NCBI RefSeq assembly: GCF_028288225.1
Contig: NZ_JAQBOC010000080.1
Span: 1-64,000 of the forward strand
Source of the DNA: Mucilaginibacter sp.
GTDB lineage: Bacteria; Bacteroidota; Bacteroidia; Sphingobacteriales; Sphingobacteriaceae
DNA: 64,000 bases
Direction: 5' to 3'
Numbering within the stretch: position 1 is the first letter of the stretch; each line of letters starts with the position of its first letter. Under the pieces are notes generated by a model, which did no database searches, was not told the origin of the DNA, and saw only the letters and a program-made list of their open reading frames with translations. Shown one piece after another: positions 9,901 through 17,986 of the stretch. Both the position numbers and the translations under genes were made by a program.

Positions 9901-12256
9901 CACCCGTACTTGTATTTATAGCCAAACCTGCAGGCGTGGCGCTAAAAGTGCCGCCACTTGCGCCGGCACCGAAAGAAGGCAGCGGATTAGGTTCATCCTG
10001 GCAGTAAACGGGATTGTAACTAAAAGTTGAAACTGCATTTGTAAAGATTTTAAATTGTATACTTGATGGCACATCACAGGCTCCATTGCCTGTAAATGTG
10101 ATGGTATAAGTTCCTGCAGTGCTGGTACTAAGATTAATTTCGCCCGTTGTCGGGTCAATAGTCATCCCTGCAGGCGAAACGCTGAATGTTCCGCCTGCCG
10201 GATTGTTTAGTGTGGGGATAGGGTTTGTTGGGGCTGAAGTACAAACCGAACCGGCCGGATATTGAAACTGTGGTGTAACAGGTGAATTTATGGTTATTGT
10301 TACCAGGGTACGGGCAGTGGTACACTGGCCCGTGGTATTTTGCACATAATAGGTTGTATTGGCTGTTAATGCCGGTGTAGTATAGCTGGTGCCGCTTTTA
10401 AGCAGGTTACCGCCCGATGCAGCATCATACCATTGGACGGTGCCGGCGGCGGCACTTGCAGTTAAACTTGCCGTTGAACCAGAGCAAATGGTAGTTGTGC
10501 CGCTTACAGTGGGCTGTACCGGGACAGGGTTTACTGTAACCGTTACCGCTTTGCGGGCACTGGAACAGCCACTTGCCGTCGTAATTTGCACATAATATGT
10601 GGTTGTAGTGGTTAATACAGGCGTTGTATAAGCCTGACCTGATAATAATGGTGTGCCCCCGGTTGGAGTACTATACCACTCATAAGTGCCGCTTCCGCCG
10701 GTAGCAGCCAGCGATGCTGAGCTGCCTGAACAGGTACTTGTATTATTAGCTATTGGGGGAGGAATCACAGCATTTACAGTAACAGTTACCGCTTTACGGG
10801 CACTGGTACAGCCAGACAAAGTTGTTTGTACAAAGTATTGGGTTGTGGCTGTTAATACAGGTGTTGTAAAGCTTGGCCCTGTATATAACGGTATGCCGCC
10901 GGTTGCTGTGCTATACCACTCATAAGTGCCTCCCGGCCCTGTTGCTGTTAGTATTGTTGAGGAGCCGTTGCAAATAATTGTTCCGGAAACTGACGGAGCT
11001 GCAGGTGGCGGGGTTATAACAACGTTTACTGCGGAACGGCTACTTGAGCAACCACCATTAGTAGCCAACACATAATAAGTAGTCGAGCTGTTTAATACAG
11101 GAGTTTGATAAGTAACACCCATTGCGATGGACTGGCCACCCACAGGGGTATTGTACCATTGATATGTTCCGGATGGGGCAACCGAAGCGGATAATAAAAT
11201 TGAACTGCCGCTGCAAGTTGTTATAACCTGATCTCCCGGAACCTGGGGGATTGGATTTACAGTAACTGTTACTGCAGTCCGGGCACTTTCACAACTATTA
11301 ATAGAGTTTTGAACATAGTAAATTTTTGATTGTGTTAATGGTGGGGTTGTATAATCAGGGCTTAAAATAAGCGGCGTTCCGCCGCTTGGAACATCAAACC
11401 ATGAATAAATACCCGGTCCTGGATTAGCATGTAAGGTTGCTGTTGAACCTATACAGATAGACGCGTTTTGAGCAACTGGCTGTCGGGGGGCTGGGGTTAC
11501 CTTGGCTGTAACAGGCGTGCGGGCACTAATACAACCATTAGTTGTTGCTACCACATAAAAATCTGTAGTAGCTGTTAGTAAAGGGGTTGCAAAGGTTGGC
11601 GCCGTACCTAGTACGCTGCCGCCTGTTGGCGAAGCATACCATTCATAGCTGGTGCCGCCGCTTGCTTTTAGAATAGCGCTGTTACCTGAGCATACTGTCA
11701 TCCCGGTAACAATTGGATTACCTGTTGCATTAACAAAAACACCAGTTCTTAAGCTTGTACAGCCGTTTACTGTTGTTTGTACATAAAAGGTTCTCCCCGA
11801 ATTAATAGCCGGGGTAACGTAAGTATCGCCGCTTCCTAAAAAATTGCCGCCTGTGGGCGCATCAAACCATTGATAAAAACCACCGGGGCCAGTTGCATGC
11901 AGCGTAGCACTGGTATTTGTACAAACTAATTGAGCTCCTGTCGTGGTTGGTGCATCAGGCGTAGCAGCAGTAATGATATTTATACTTTTTGGCACTGGCT
12001 GGCAACCAGGTGTTTTGTCACCTACGATTACGGTGTAAGTACCTTCTTTATTTACATTTATTGATTGTGAAGTTTCACCGGTGCTCCATGTGTAACTATA
12101 AGGTCCGGTACCACCGGATGGACCAGCTGTTAATGATACCTTATTGCCCGAACAAATGCTTGTACTTGACGGTGATATAGTAACGCTAAGTGTACACTGA
12201 CTATACCCGGTTACTGATAATAAAAGAAAGGCGAGAACAAGTAAACAACTCCTCAT
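6941..12256 (-). CDS. giant secreted Ig/PKD-repeat protein with T9SS type B sorting domain
   Basis: 1771 aa. Residues 1-20 are a signal peptide (cut near YSQ). Residues about 20-100 are a PKD/SprB-like module. From about 109 to 660 there are seven tandem modules of about 80 aa with the pattern C-x-G-[ST]-x-[AL]-x-L ... YxWY ... P-T-G-G ... T-Y-Y-V-Q ... A-R (Ig_7-like); two more lie at about 917-1075. Three PKD-like modules with FLWSRA-type cores follow (about 1075-1350), then further beta-domains. The last 87 residues (about 1685-1771) are the gliding-motility C-terminal domain with NTFTPNADGVNDLW, GQKVF and PVGVYYYVI, the type B signal for the type IX secretion system. Expected to be at the cell surface or released, as an adhesin or surface-layer component. 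No enzyme domain found. Confidence 0.9.
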   Translation of the reverse strand: MRSCLLVLAFLLLSVTGYSQCTLSVTISPSSTSICSGNKVSLTAGPSGGTGPYSYTWSTGETSQSINVNKEGTYTVIVGDKTPGCQPVPKSINIITAATPDAPTTTGAQLVCTNTSATLHATGPGGFYQWFDAPTGGNFLGSGDTYVTPAINSGRTFYVQTTVNGCTSLRTGVFVNATGNPIVTGMTVCSGNSAILKASGGTSYEWYASPTGGSVLGTAPTFATPLLTATTDFYVVATTNGCISARTPVTAKVTPAPRQPVAQNASICIGSTATLHANPGPGIYSWFDVPSGGTPLILSPDYTTPPLTQSKIYYVQNSINSCESARTAVTVTVNPIPQVPGDQVITTCSGSSILLSASVAPSGTYQWYNTPVGGQSIAMGVTYQTPVLNSSTTYYVLATNGGCSSSRSAVNVVITPPPAAPSVSGTIICNGSSTILTATGPGGTYEWYSTATGGIPLYTGPSFTTPVLTATTQYFVQTTLSGCTSARKAVTVTVNAVIPPPIANNTSTCSGSSASLAATGGSGTYEWYSTPTGGTPLLSGQAYTTPVLTTTTTYYVQITTASGCSSARKAVTVTVNPVPVQPTVSGTTTICSGSTASLTASAAAGTVQWYDAASGGNLLKSGTSYTTPALTANTTYYVQNTTGQCTTARTLVTITINSPVTPQFQYPAGSVCTSAPTNPIPTLNNPAGGTFSVSPAGMTIDPTTGEINLSTSTAGTYTITFTGNGACDVPSSIQFKIFTNAVSTFSYNPVYCQDEPNPLPSFGAGASGGTFSATPAGLAINTSTGEIDLKKSTPNILYTIKNDIAASGGCSSSTSTTTVKIDQSVIISAGANQTVSAGSLVQLSGSVSTNATAQWSGGTGKFSNSSIPNPVYTPGAGETSAILTYTSNAPSGSCGPKSDKVTITFKNTLAKPTVTGNTTCLGSSANLSAIAPGGTYRWYDSPSAGTLLFTGANFATPPILANTTYYVEAVNSIGIASPRTTVLVTVNSVPNAPVVPTTPVCAGNNITLTPTDLIGNFEWYDAATAGNLLSRKSTYSTPPLHANQSYWVRKTVNGCVSPMTQVDVSVSALPGVTSSLTDAVCSGNVLNYTIKSNMPTATFLWSRAQVAGISNLALNNQTSSTINETLINTGSAAVNVKYVITPINNSCPGTSVNYVVTVYPIPVVISSNSPPAICNQTSPNYVIKFNTTADFEWSRAAVPGIENTTVTGQTTGTIREFLFNNTNEPIAVSYLITSKTNTCAGAPFKVTVTVNPSVHITSSQTGIACSGEPQNYAITSNLVSTTYIWSRAAVPDISTPAVINQTSSTITETLTNTGTIATHVVYIITPLANSCPGPKFFYVVIVKPQPAKPVANSNSPICVGSTIQLRTPDVADAIFSWTGPNGYTSSMQNPDITNVTMANLGTYSLYVTVNGCPSPVATVKVDVREPPTAFAGQARTVCIADPDIPLSGSIGGGTNTGIWTTNGSGTFSPSINYPLAQKYIPTAQDKAAGQVVLILTSTSDDDCKIAIASVTIKFGPQSVVMAGPDQIVCSQTSGVQLDGKIIIAGGGLWSTSGTGTFSPSATQVNAAYVPSKADVLAGSVNLILLATNAGPCDISKDTMNVSFIPPPTVNAGGTRYVLRNRTITLNPTVSDDNVQYLWTPNLDINDNKVKNPVITGIVDRTYTLQVTDIRGCISKDTAQIKVSPEIVVPNTFTPNADGVNDLWNIRGLIAYTEATVNIFTRYGQKVFHSIGYDKPWDGVFNGKQLPVGVYYYVIDTKLYNQILSGSLTLIR

Positions 12257-12666
12257 ATAGTTTAATGAGTTTTAATTTTCCATATTCATTAACTGGTTAA
12301 ACGATAATGATTATTTTCCCGGCGATATGATTAGTTTAAAGCAAATCCCATAATTTATCAGGAAAAAAATTTACTTGTCCTCTTAACGTAATAAGCGGTG
12401 TATTTGTTCAATTAATTCTTCAGCTTTTTAACTTTTGTGAATTTTAGCACTTAAGTAATAAGTAAAAATAATAAAAACAAAATTGATGTAACAAACTTAT
12501 GACAATATATGTTATTGACTGCCGATATAAATTGTCTGTGAAAATTAAAAATCGGATGAATATGTAACGTAGATTATACATTTACTAGCTGCATAAGTGC
12601 TTCGTAACCCATTATATTTGCCCGCTCTAACCTTGTAATATTGTTGAGAAATTGTTGTTTACTCAC
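12257..12666. other. 410-base divergent intergenic region
   Basis: Lies between the start of the giant adhesin gene (minus) and the membrane receptor (plus). AT-rich, with no convincing gene. It holds a TATATTTG box at 12613-12620 for the receptor; no clear -33 element was found at the right distance. Confidence 0.5.
12613..12620 (+). promoter_or_regulatory. candidate Bacteroidota -7 box of receptor gene
   Basis: TATATTTG matches the TAnnTTTG consensus of Bacteroidota housekeeping promoters and lies 46 bases before the ATG at 12667. There is no good TTTG at about -33, so this is a half-supported call. Confidence 0.35.
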
Positions 12667-14616
12667 ATGTATAAATTATTACTCTTTTTCAAGTTCCCAT
12701 TTATTCAAAAGCATAATTATACTTTATTGATCTTGTTAATGCTCAGCCTGAACGTTAAGGCTCAGGACGTTGTTAAAATAGATGATAGAGTTGATCAGCA
12801 CATTTTTTCGTATGGCGAAATTACCTGCCTTGAAGACCCGGCAGGGAAATTGACTTTTAACCAGGTAAGCTCGCCTCAATACTCGGTTAAGTTTATTCAG
12901 AGCAGTACAAGTACTCCGCAAAATTTTAATATTAAGTCGGCATACTGGTATAAGGTGACTATTAAAGACACCGTAAAATCACACAAGAGATGGATAATTG
13001 AGTTTTTTGATCAAACCATAGATGATATAACGGCCTGGCTGCCGCAAGAAAATGGCACCTATCAATCCGCACAATTCGGTGCGCTATATAAATTTAAAAA
13101 CAGGCAGTTTCATCATAAAAACTTCGAGATCAATTTAACCATCAACCCGGGTAAAGAGTATACTTATTACTTCCGGATAAAATCACAACGAACAGCTGAT
13201 GTTATTTTAGTATTACGCTCTGTTAGCTGGTTTATTCAATACGCTTTAAATGAGTATTTGCTTTTTGGTTTATTTTATGGAATGCTGCTGATATTTGCAT
13301 TTTACAATCTGCTGATTTTTGTGGCTGTAAGGCAACGTCAATATTTATATTACGTATTGTACAATTTAAGCGTAGGTTTTTATGAGTTGTGTACAGATGG
13401 TATTGCCTATCAATACATATGGCCAAATTCGCCATACTGGAACGAGTATGCTTTTGCCGTGGCTCTTTGCTGTTTAAGTGTGTTTACCTTATTATTTACA
13501 AGCAGCCTGTTACACGTAAAAAGTAAGGCGCCTAAATTATACCGGCTCATTAATGGAGTAATTATAACCAGGATAGCATTTTTTTTTATTTGCTTCATTT
13601 TTGATAAACAATTATTTAATTATAAGCTGATTGAATTCATCCCGTTGATAATTGCTTTTTATACCGGGATAATTATACTCAAAAAAGGGTACAGACCTGC
13701 AAGGTTTTTTGTTTTGGGATACAGCTTTCTATTTTTAGGTTTTATACTTAAATTTTTATTGATGCTGGGTATTAGCTGGCTTAATGTGGGAGTAATTGGT
13801 TACTACAGCTTAAGCATATGTTTTATTTTAGAAATGTGCTTTTTGGCATTTGCCCTTGCAGATAAAGTCCGCTTATTAAAAAAGAAGAAAAATAAGGCAC
13901 AAAAGAAAATTATAAAACAACTTATTGCCAATAAAGAACTAAGTGAAATAGTTAATACAAAACTTGAAGAACAGGTTGGAGAAAGAACCAGGGAGCTTTT
14001 AGAAAAAACAAACATCATCGAACAAAAAAATAATGAATTAAATAAAACAAACCTTTTACTCCAGGAACAGACATTCGAAATTTCAAGAATGAACTTGCTT
14101 TTGAAAAGGGATAATATTGACCTGTTAACCAATGTTGAAAAAGTTACACGCGCCAGGGTAATGTCGGCAGATGTTGACTTTGAAGAATTTAGTAAGATCT
14201 ATCCCGATCGCGACAGCTGCCTCAAATTTTTGTCCACTATAAAATGGAATGAAGATTATGACTGCCATAAATGTGGTAATAAGCATTATTTTCATGGGCA
14301 CGCACCTTATAGCCGCAGATGTAGCAAATGCAGTTATGAGGAATCTGTTACTGCTTATACTGTATTTCAAAACACCAGGATCCCGATAAATAAGGCATTT
14401 TATATGACTTTTCTTATCTATTCAAGCAAAGGAAAGATTTCATCACACCAGCTTTCCGAAATACTTTCAATAAGACAAAGCACCTGCTGGGCGTTCAGCA
14501 GTCGTATAAAAAAACTTTTATCTGATAAAAAGAAAATCATAAAAGGGGCAGGAAGCGACGGCTGGAGCAAGATTATTGTAAACTACGACGAGGAACATTT
14601 TACTGCAACGGTCTAA
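12667..14616 (+). CDS. 7TMR-DISM membrane receptor fused to IS1595-type transposase zinc ribbon
   Basis: 649 aa from the ATG at 12667; a TTG five codons earlier is in frame, but the ATG gives a better signal peptide (about residues 1-33, ending near KAQ). Residues about 40-170 look like the periplasmic 7TMR-DISMED2 sensor domain (a jelly-roll-like domain). About 185-395 hold seven hydrophobic helices (7TMR-DISM_7TM), and about 395-500 a Lys/Glu-rich coiled coil with QVGERTRELLEKTN as in histidine-kinase-linked DISM proteins. There is no kinase domain. Instead residues about 515-615 match the N-terminal part of IS1595/ISXO2 transposases: SCLKFLSTIKW, zinc ligands Cys533, Cys536, Cys552 and Cys555, then ESVTAYTVFQNTRIP and an HTH-like SSHQLSEILSIRQSTCWAF. 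No DDE catalytic core follows. It stands directly upstream of susC on the same strand, so a role as membrane-tethered regulator of that locus is inferred. Confidence 0.85.
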   Translation: MYKLLLFFKFPFIQKHNYTLLILLMLSLNVKAQDVVKIDDRVDQHIFSYGEITCLEDPAGKLTFNQVSSPQYSVKFIQSSTSTPQNFNIKSAYWYKVTIKDTVKSHKRWIIEFFDQTIDDITAWLPQENGTYQSAQFGALYKFKNRQFHHKNFEINLTINPGKEYTYYFRIKSQRTADVILVLRSVSWFIQYALNEYLLFGLFYGMLLIFAFYNLLIFVAVRQRQYLYYVLYNLSVGFYELCTDGIAYQYIWPNSPYWNEYAFAVALCCLSVFTLLFTSSLLHVKSKAPKLYRLINGVIITRIAFFFICFIFDKQLFNYKLIEFIPLIIAFYTGIIILKKGYRPARFFVLGYSFLFLGFILKFLLMLGISWLNVGVIGYYSLSICFILEMCFLAFALADKVRLLKKKKNKAQKKIIKQLIANKELSEIVNTKLEEQVGERTRELLEKTNIIEQKNNELNKTNLLLQEQTFEISRMNLLLKRDNIDLLTNVEKVTRARVMSADVDFEEFSKIYPDRDSCLKFLSTIKWNEDYDCHKCGNKHYFHGHAPYSRRCSKCSYEESVTAYTVFQNTRIPINKAFYMTFLIYSSKGKISSHQLSEILSIRQSTCWAFSSRIKKLLSDKKKIIKGAGSDGWSKIIVNYDEEHFTATV

Positions 14617-14821
14617 ATAGTGTAAAGATTATGGTTGACACCCTGAAATAAGTAAGGGTATCAATGCGTATCAATTGCAATATCTTTCTACAATATAAAC
14701 CTTATTTATGCCCTAATTATCAATGAGTAAACGCCATTTTACCAGCGGTATTAAAGCGTATTATTTATTAATATAAACGTCTATATATCAATAAGTTATA
14801 ATAAAATACTTTTAATTTTAC

Positions 14822-14853
14822 TTGCTTTATTAATTGTAATGAGCATAACTTTG
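14822..14853 (+). promoter_or_regulatory. candidate promoter of the susCD operon
   Basis: TTG (14822-14824), 21 bases, then TAACTTTG (14846-14853), a full match to the TAnnTTTG box of Bacteroidota sigma-ABfr promoters. It lies 61 bases before the susC start in the 298-base gap after the receptor gene. The rest of that gap is AT-rich with no gene. Confidence 0.5.
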
Positions 14854-14914
14854 TCCCACAATTAATAACTGTGCTATTCCTGCACAGGAAATTTATAAAC
14901 TTAAGACAAATGCT

Positions 14915-17900
14915 ATGAAAAGAAGAATTACTTTACTGGTAGTTATTTTGTTTGCTCAATGTTCAATATTGTTAGCGCAAAATAATACCTCAGTAAAAGG
15001 AGTGATCAAGGATGAAACGGGGAGCCCCTTACCAGGAGTTACCGTTACAATTAAAGGCACCACAAATGCGTCTATTTCGGACGTTAACGGATTATACACC
15101 ATTTCCGTTCCGCCCAACACTACGCTGGTATATTCATTTATTGGATATGACTCAAAAGAAGAGCTTGTAAATGGACGGAGTGAGATCAATGTATCCTTAA
15201 CTCCCAGTGTCAAGCAATTGGAATCTGTAGTGGTAATCGGTTATGGATCCCAAAAGAAAAAGGATATTACCACAGCCATTTCAACGGTAAGCGTTAAAGA
15301 TGTGAGCCAGCGGCCGGTTGTAAACACTGCCGAAGTGTTGGCTGGCAAAGCCCCTGGTGTACAGGTGTTTAATGCTTCAGGTGCGCCGGGTGGCGGGAAT
15401 TTGAGTGTAAGGATAAGAGGGCTGTCTTCTCCAAATGGAACCGAACCGGTTTATGTTATTGATGGAGTAGTAGTACGCAACACAGAAAGTTTAGATCCTA
15501 ATAATATTGAATCTATAAGTGTACTAAAAGATGCATCAGCAGCTGGTATTTATGGCTCATTAGGTGCTACCAATGGTGTTGTTTTAATAACAACTAAAAA
15601 AGGAACCAAAGGACAAACCAAAGTTGAAATAAACACGTACACCGGCAAGCAGCAAATTATTAAAAAGCTGGATTTGTTGAATGCTGATCAGTATAATAGC
15701 CTGATGAGTGATGAATATGCCAATATAGGCCAATCGGCGCCTTCATTACCCACTAACTTTACTGCAAATAATAACTGGCAGAACCTAGTTTATCGTTCTG
15801 CTTCACAATCAGGCCTTAATGTAGGTTTATCCGGAGGATCGGACAAAGGTACATTTTACTTAGGTTTAGGCGCTATAAACCAGAATGGTATAATTAACGG
15901 TACAAATTTTAAACGTTATTCCATCAATCTAAACCTGGAACAAACAATGAAAAGCTGGTTGACAATAGGAACAAACATAGCTTACAACAGGGCCGATGGC
16001 CGCACAGTTAATGATAATAGCTCTGCCAATCATGGCGGCGTAGTACTGTCAGCTTTGTACACTCCTCCAATTGTTCCTATTTTCAATTCAACCGGTATGT
16101 ACCAGGCAAATTCTGATAATTCGACAAATCCATTGGATGATATTTACAGTAATGACAATCACTATATAAGAAATAATCTTTTGGGTAATGTACATGCAGA
16201 AATAACACTACCTTTTAATATTAAATACCGTTCGCAATTTGGTATAGCACTAAACAATTATAACAACGATGCTTTTACCAATCCACTTACCAACCAGGGT
16301 GCAAGCCAGGTAAATGGGATTGGCAGCAGTGAAAATAATGAAACGTTTCGCTACACCTGGGACAATACCCTAAACTGGTCAACGGTAATTAATAAAAAAC
16401 ATAATATTGCGGTAGTAGCAGGTACTTCGACAATTGAAGAAAAATATACCGATAGTTACCTGTATGGTACGGGTTTCCCGGCGGGTGTTACTACCTTAAA
16501 TGCGGCAAGCGCAAACAAAGCTATCTCCACTTTTAAAACTGATTACACCGTGCAATCATATTTTGGACGTGTAAACTATGCTTTTGAAGATAAATACCTT
16601 TTGGCAGCCTCAATAAGGGCCGACGGCTCATCAAGATCAGGTATAAATAATCAATGGGGCTATTTTCCAACTGTATCAGGTGCATGGCGTATTTCGAGAG
16701 AAGACTTTTTGAAGGATAACCAGTTTATTTATGATTTGAAAATAAGGGCTGGTTTCGGTGAAGTGGGTAACCTGCCGCAAACATTATACAATAGCTATAG
16801 TGCATTAAACCCTGCAGCTTATTTGTTTGGAGGAAACAGCAACTCGGGCTATGCTCCGGCAAACCCTTTAGGTAATCCCAATTTGAAATGGGAAACAACA
16901 AAGGGGATAAACTTAGGTTTTGACTTATCAGTTTTGAATGACAGGCTGAGCTTAAGCGCTGATTATTACAGTAAAAAAACTACCGATTTTATTTTCCCGG
17001 TTACATTTAATACCGCGGTATCAGGTAGTGCAAACCAGGGAGCGTACAACCTGCCCGGCTATGTTTCAAATAAAGGGCTTGAATTATCATTAACCGGCAG
17101 AATTTTAACCGGAACAAATTTTTCATGGACTGCAACCGTAAATGCTTCGTTTAACAAGAATATTGTTAATGGCATCCCACAGGTATTGGATAACAACGGC
17201 AATAAAGTCGACCAGGTATTTCAATTTGGCGGCATTGCATTTGGCGGTAGCGGGAATGCTACAAACCTGACTATAGTTAAAAATGGTCTTCCTTTGGGGT
17301 CATTTTATGGCTATCAATACGCAGGTGTTGATCCGGCAACAGGTAATGCCTTGTACAAAACAGCAAGTGGCGGAACCACTGCAACACCGGCTACCACCGA
17401 TCAAACATCATTAGGAAGCGGCTTGCCAAAAGCAGTTTATGGGTTTACCAACACTGTAACCTATAAAAACTTAAGCCTTGACTTTTTAATTGACGCAGTA
17501 ACAGGCAATAAAGTGTTTGATGCTACCCGGGTTGAAACAGAAGGCATGTACTTATCAGGTAATGCAAGCACCGCTGTTTTAAATAGGTGGAGAAATCCGG
17601 GTGATATAACCAATGTACCGGCTGCAGTTTATGGCGGTACTAATAGTGCAGGTGTATCAACTATATTACCATCATCGCGTTTTATTGAGAATGGCGCGTT
17701 TGTGAGGCTTAAATCTTTATCATTAAGCTACAATGTTAAAAATGCTTTTTTTGATAAGCAGGGTATCAAGCTTCGGGTTTATGCAACGGCTCAAAACCTG
17801 GTAACAATTACTAAATACAAAGGATACTATCCCGAAGTGAATGCATTTAGCAGCAGCTCACAAAGCGGTAGCACACTTGGTTCGCCAAGTTCTACAGCTA

Positions 17901-17968
17901 TTGGTATTGATTATGGTACGTATCCGCAAACTAAAATTTATACAGCAGGTATAAACGTATCCTTTTAA
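14915..17968 (+). CDS. SusC/RagA-family TonB-dependent outer-membrane transporter
   Basis: 1017 aa. Signal peptide at 1-22 (cut near LAQ), carboxypeptidase-D-regulatory-like domain at about 26-105 (VKGVIKDETGSPLPGVTV), SusC TonB-box-like segment VVIGYGSQKKKD at about 107, plug domain at about 115-230 with the SusC signature (APGVQVFNASGAPG, VRIRGLSSPNG), then the beta-barrel to a terminal Phe. Imports oligosaccharides across the outer membrane with its SusD partner. It has no N-terminal STN domain, so it is not expected to signal through an anti-sigma/ECF-sigma pair. It is 18 bases upstream of susD and is presumably co-transcribed. Confidence 0.93.
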   Translation: MKRRITLLVVILFAQCSILLAQNNTSVKGVIKDETGSPLPGVTVTIKGTTNASISDVNGLYTISVPPNTTLVYSFIGYDSKEELVNGRSEINVSLTPSVKQLESVVVIGYGSQKKKDITTAISTVSVKDVSQRPVVNTAEVLAGKAPGVQVFNASGAPGGGNLSVRIRGLSSPNGTEPVYVIDGVVVRNTESLDPNNIESISVLKDASAAGIYGSLGATNGVVLITTKKGTKGQTKVEINTYTGKQQIIKKLDLLNADQYNSLMSDEYANIGQSAPSLPTNFTANNNWQNLVYRSASQSGLNVGLSGGSDKGTFYLGLGAINQNGIINGTNFKRYSINLNLEQTMKSWLTIGTNIAYNRADGRTVNDNSSANHGGVVLSALYTPPIVPIFNSTGMYQANSDNSTNPLDDIYSNDNHYIRNNLLGNVHAEITLPFNIKYRSQFGIALNNYNNDAFTNPLTNQGASQVNGIGSSENNETFRYTWDNTLNWSTVINKKHNIAVVAGTSTIEEKYTDSYLYGTGFPAGVTTLNAASANKAISTFKTDYTVQSYFGRVNYAFEDKYLLAASIRADGSSRSGINNQWGYFPTVSGAWRISREDFLKDNQFIYDLKIRAGFGEVGNLPQTLYNSYSALNPAAYLFGGNSNSGYAPANPLGNPNLKWETTKGINLGFDLSVLNDRLSLSADYYSKKTTDFIFPVTFNTAVSGSANQGAYNLPGYVSNKGLELSLTGRILTGTNFSWTATVNASFNKNIVNGIPQVLDNNGNKVDQVFQFGGIAFGGSGNATNLTIVKNGLPLGSFYGYQYAGVDPATGNALYKTASGGTTATPATTDQTSLGSGLPKAVYGFTNTVTYKNLSLDFLIDAVTGNKVFDATRVETEGMYLSGNASTAVLNRWRNPGDITNVPAAVYGGTNSAGVSTILPSSRFIENGAFVRLKSLSLSYNVKNAFFDKQGIKLRVYATAQNLVTITKYKGYYPEVNAFSSSSQSGSTLGSPSSTAIGIDYGTYPQTKIYTAGINVSF

Positions 17969-17986
17969 CAACTTAAAATTAAAGAG

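Noticed and set aside
9031..10925. several plus-strand reading frames within the giant adhesin
   Set aside because: They are stretches without stops on the opposite strand of a repeat-rich gene. The translated sequences mirror the repeat period and carry no domain.
6941..12256. tandem repeats that might be read as a CRISPR or satellite array
   Set aside because: The period (about 240 bases) is the Ig-module length in a continuous open frame, and copies differ mainly at synonymous and loop positions.
12667..14616. the receptor gene as a broken IS1595 insertion sequence
   Set aside because: The transposase-like part is in frame with the receptor, ends with its own stop, and is continuous with a coiled coil. 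No DDE core or element ends are visible.
14632..14660. ACCCT/AGGGT short stem after the receptor gene
   Set aside because: Only five base pairs, no T run. Too weak for a terminator call.
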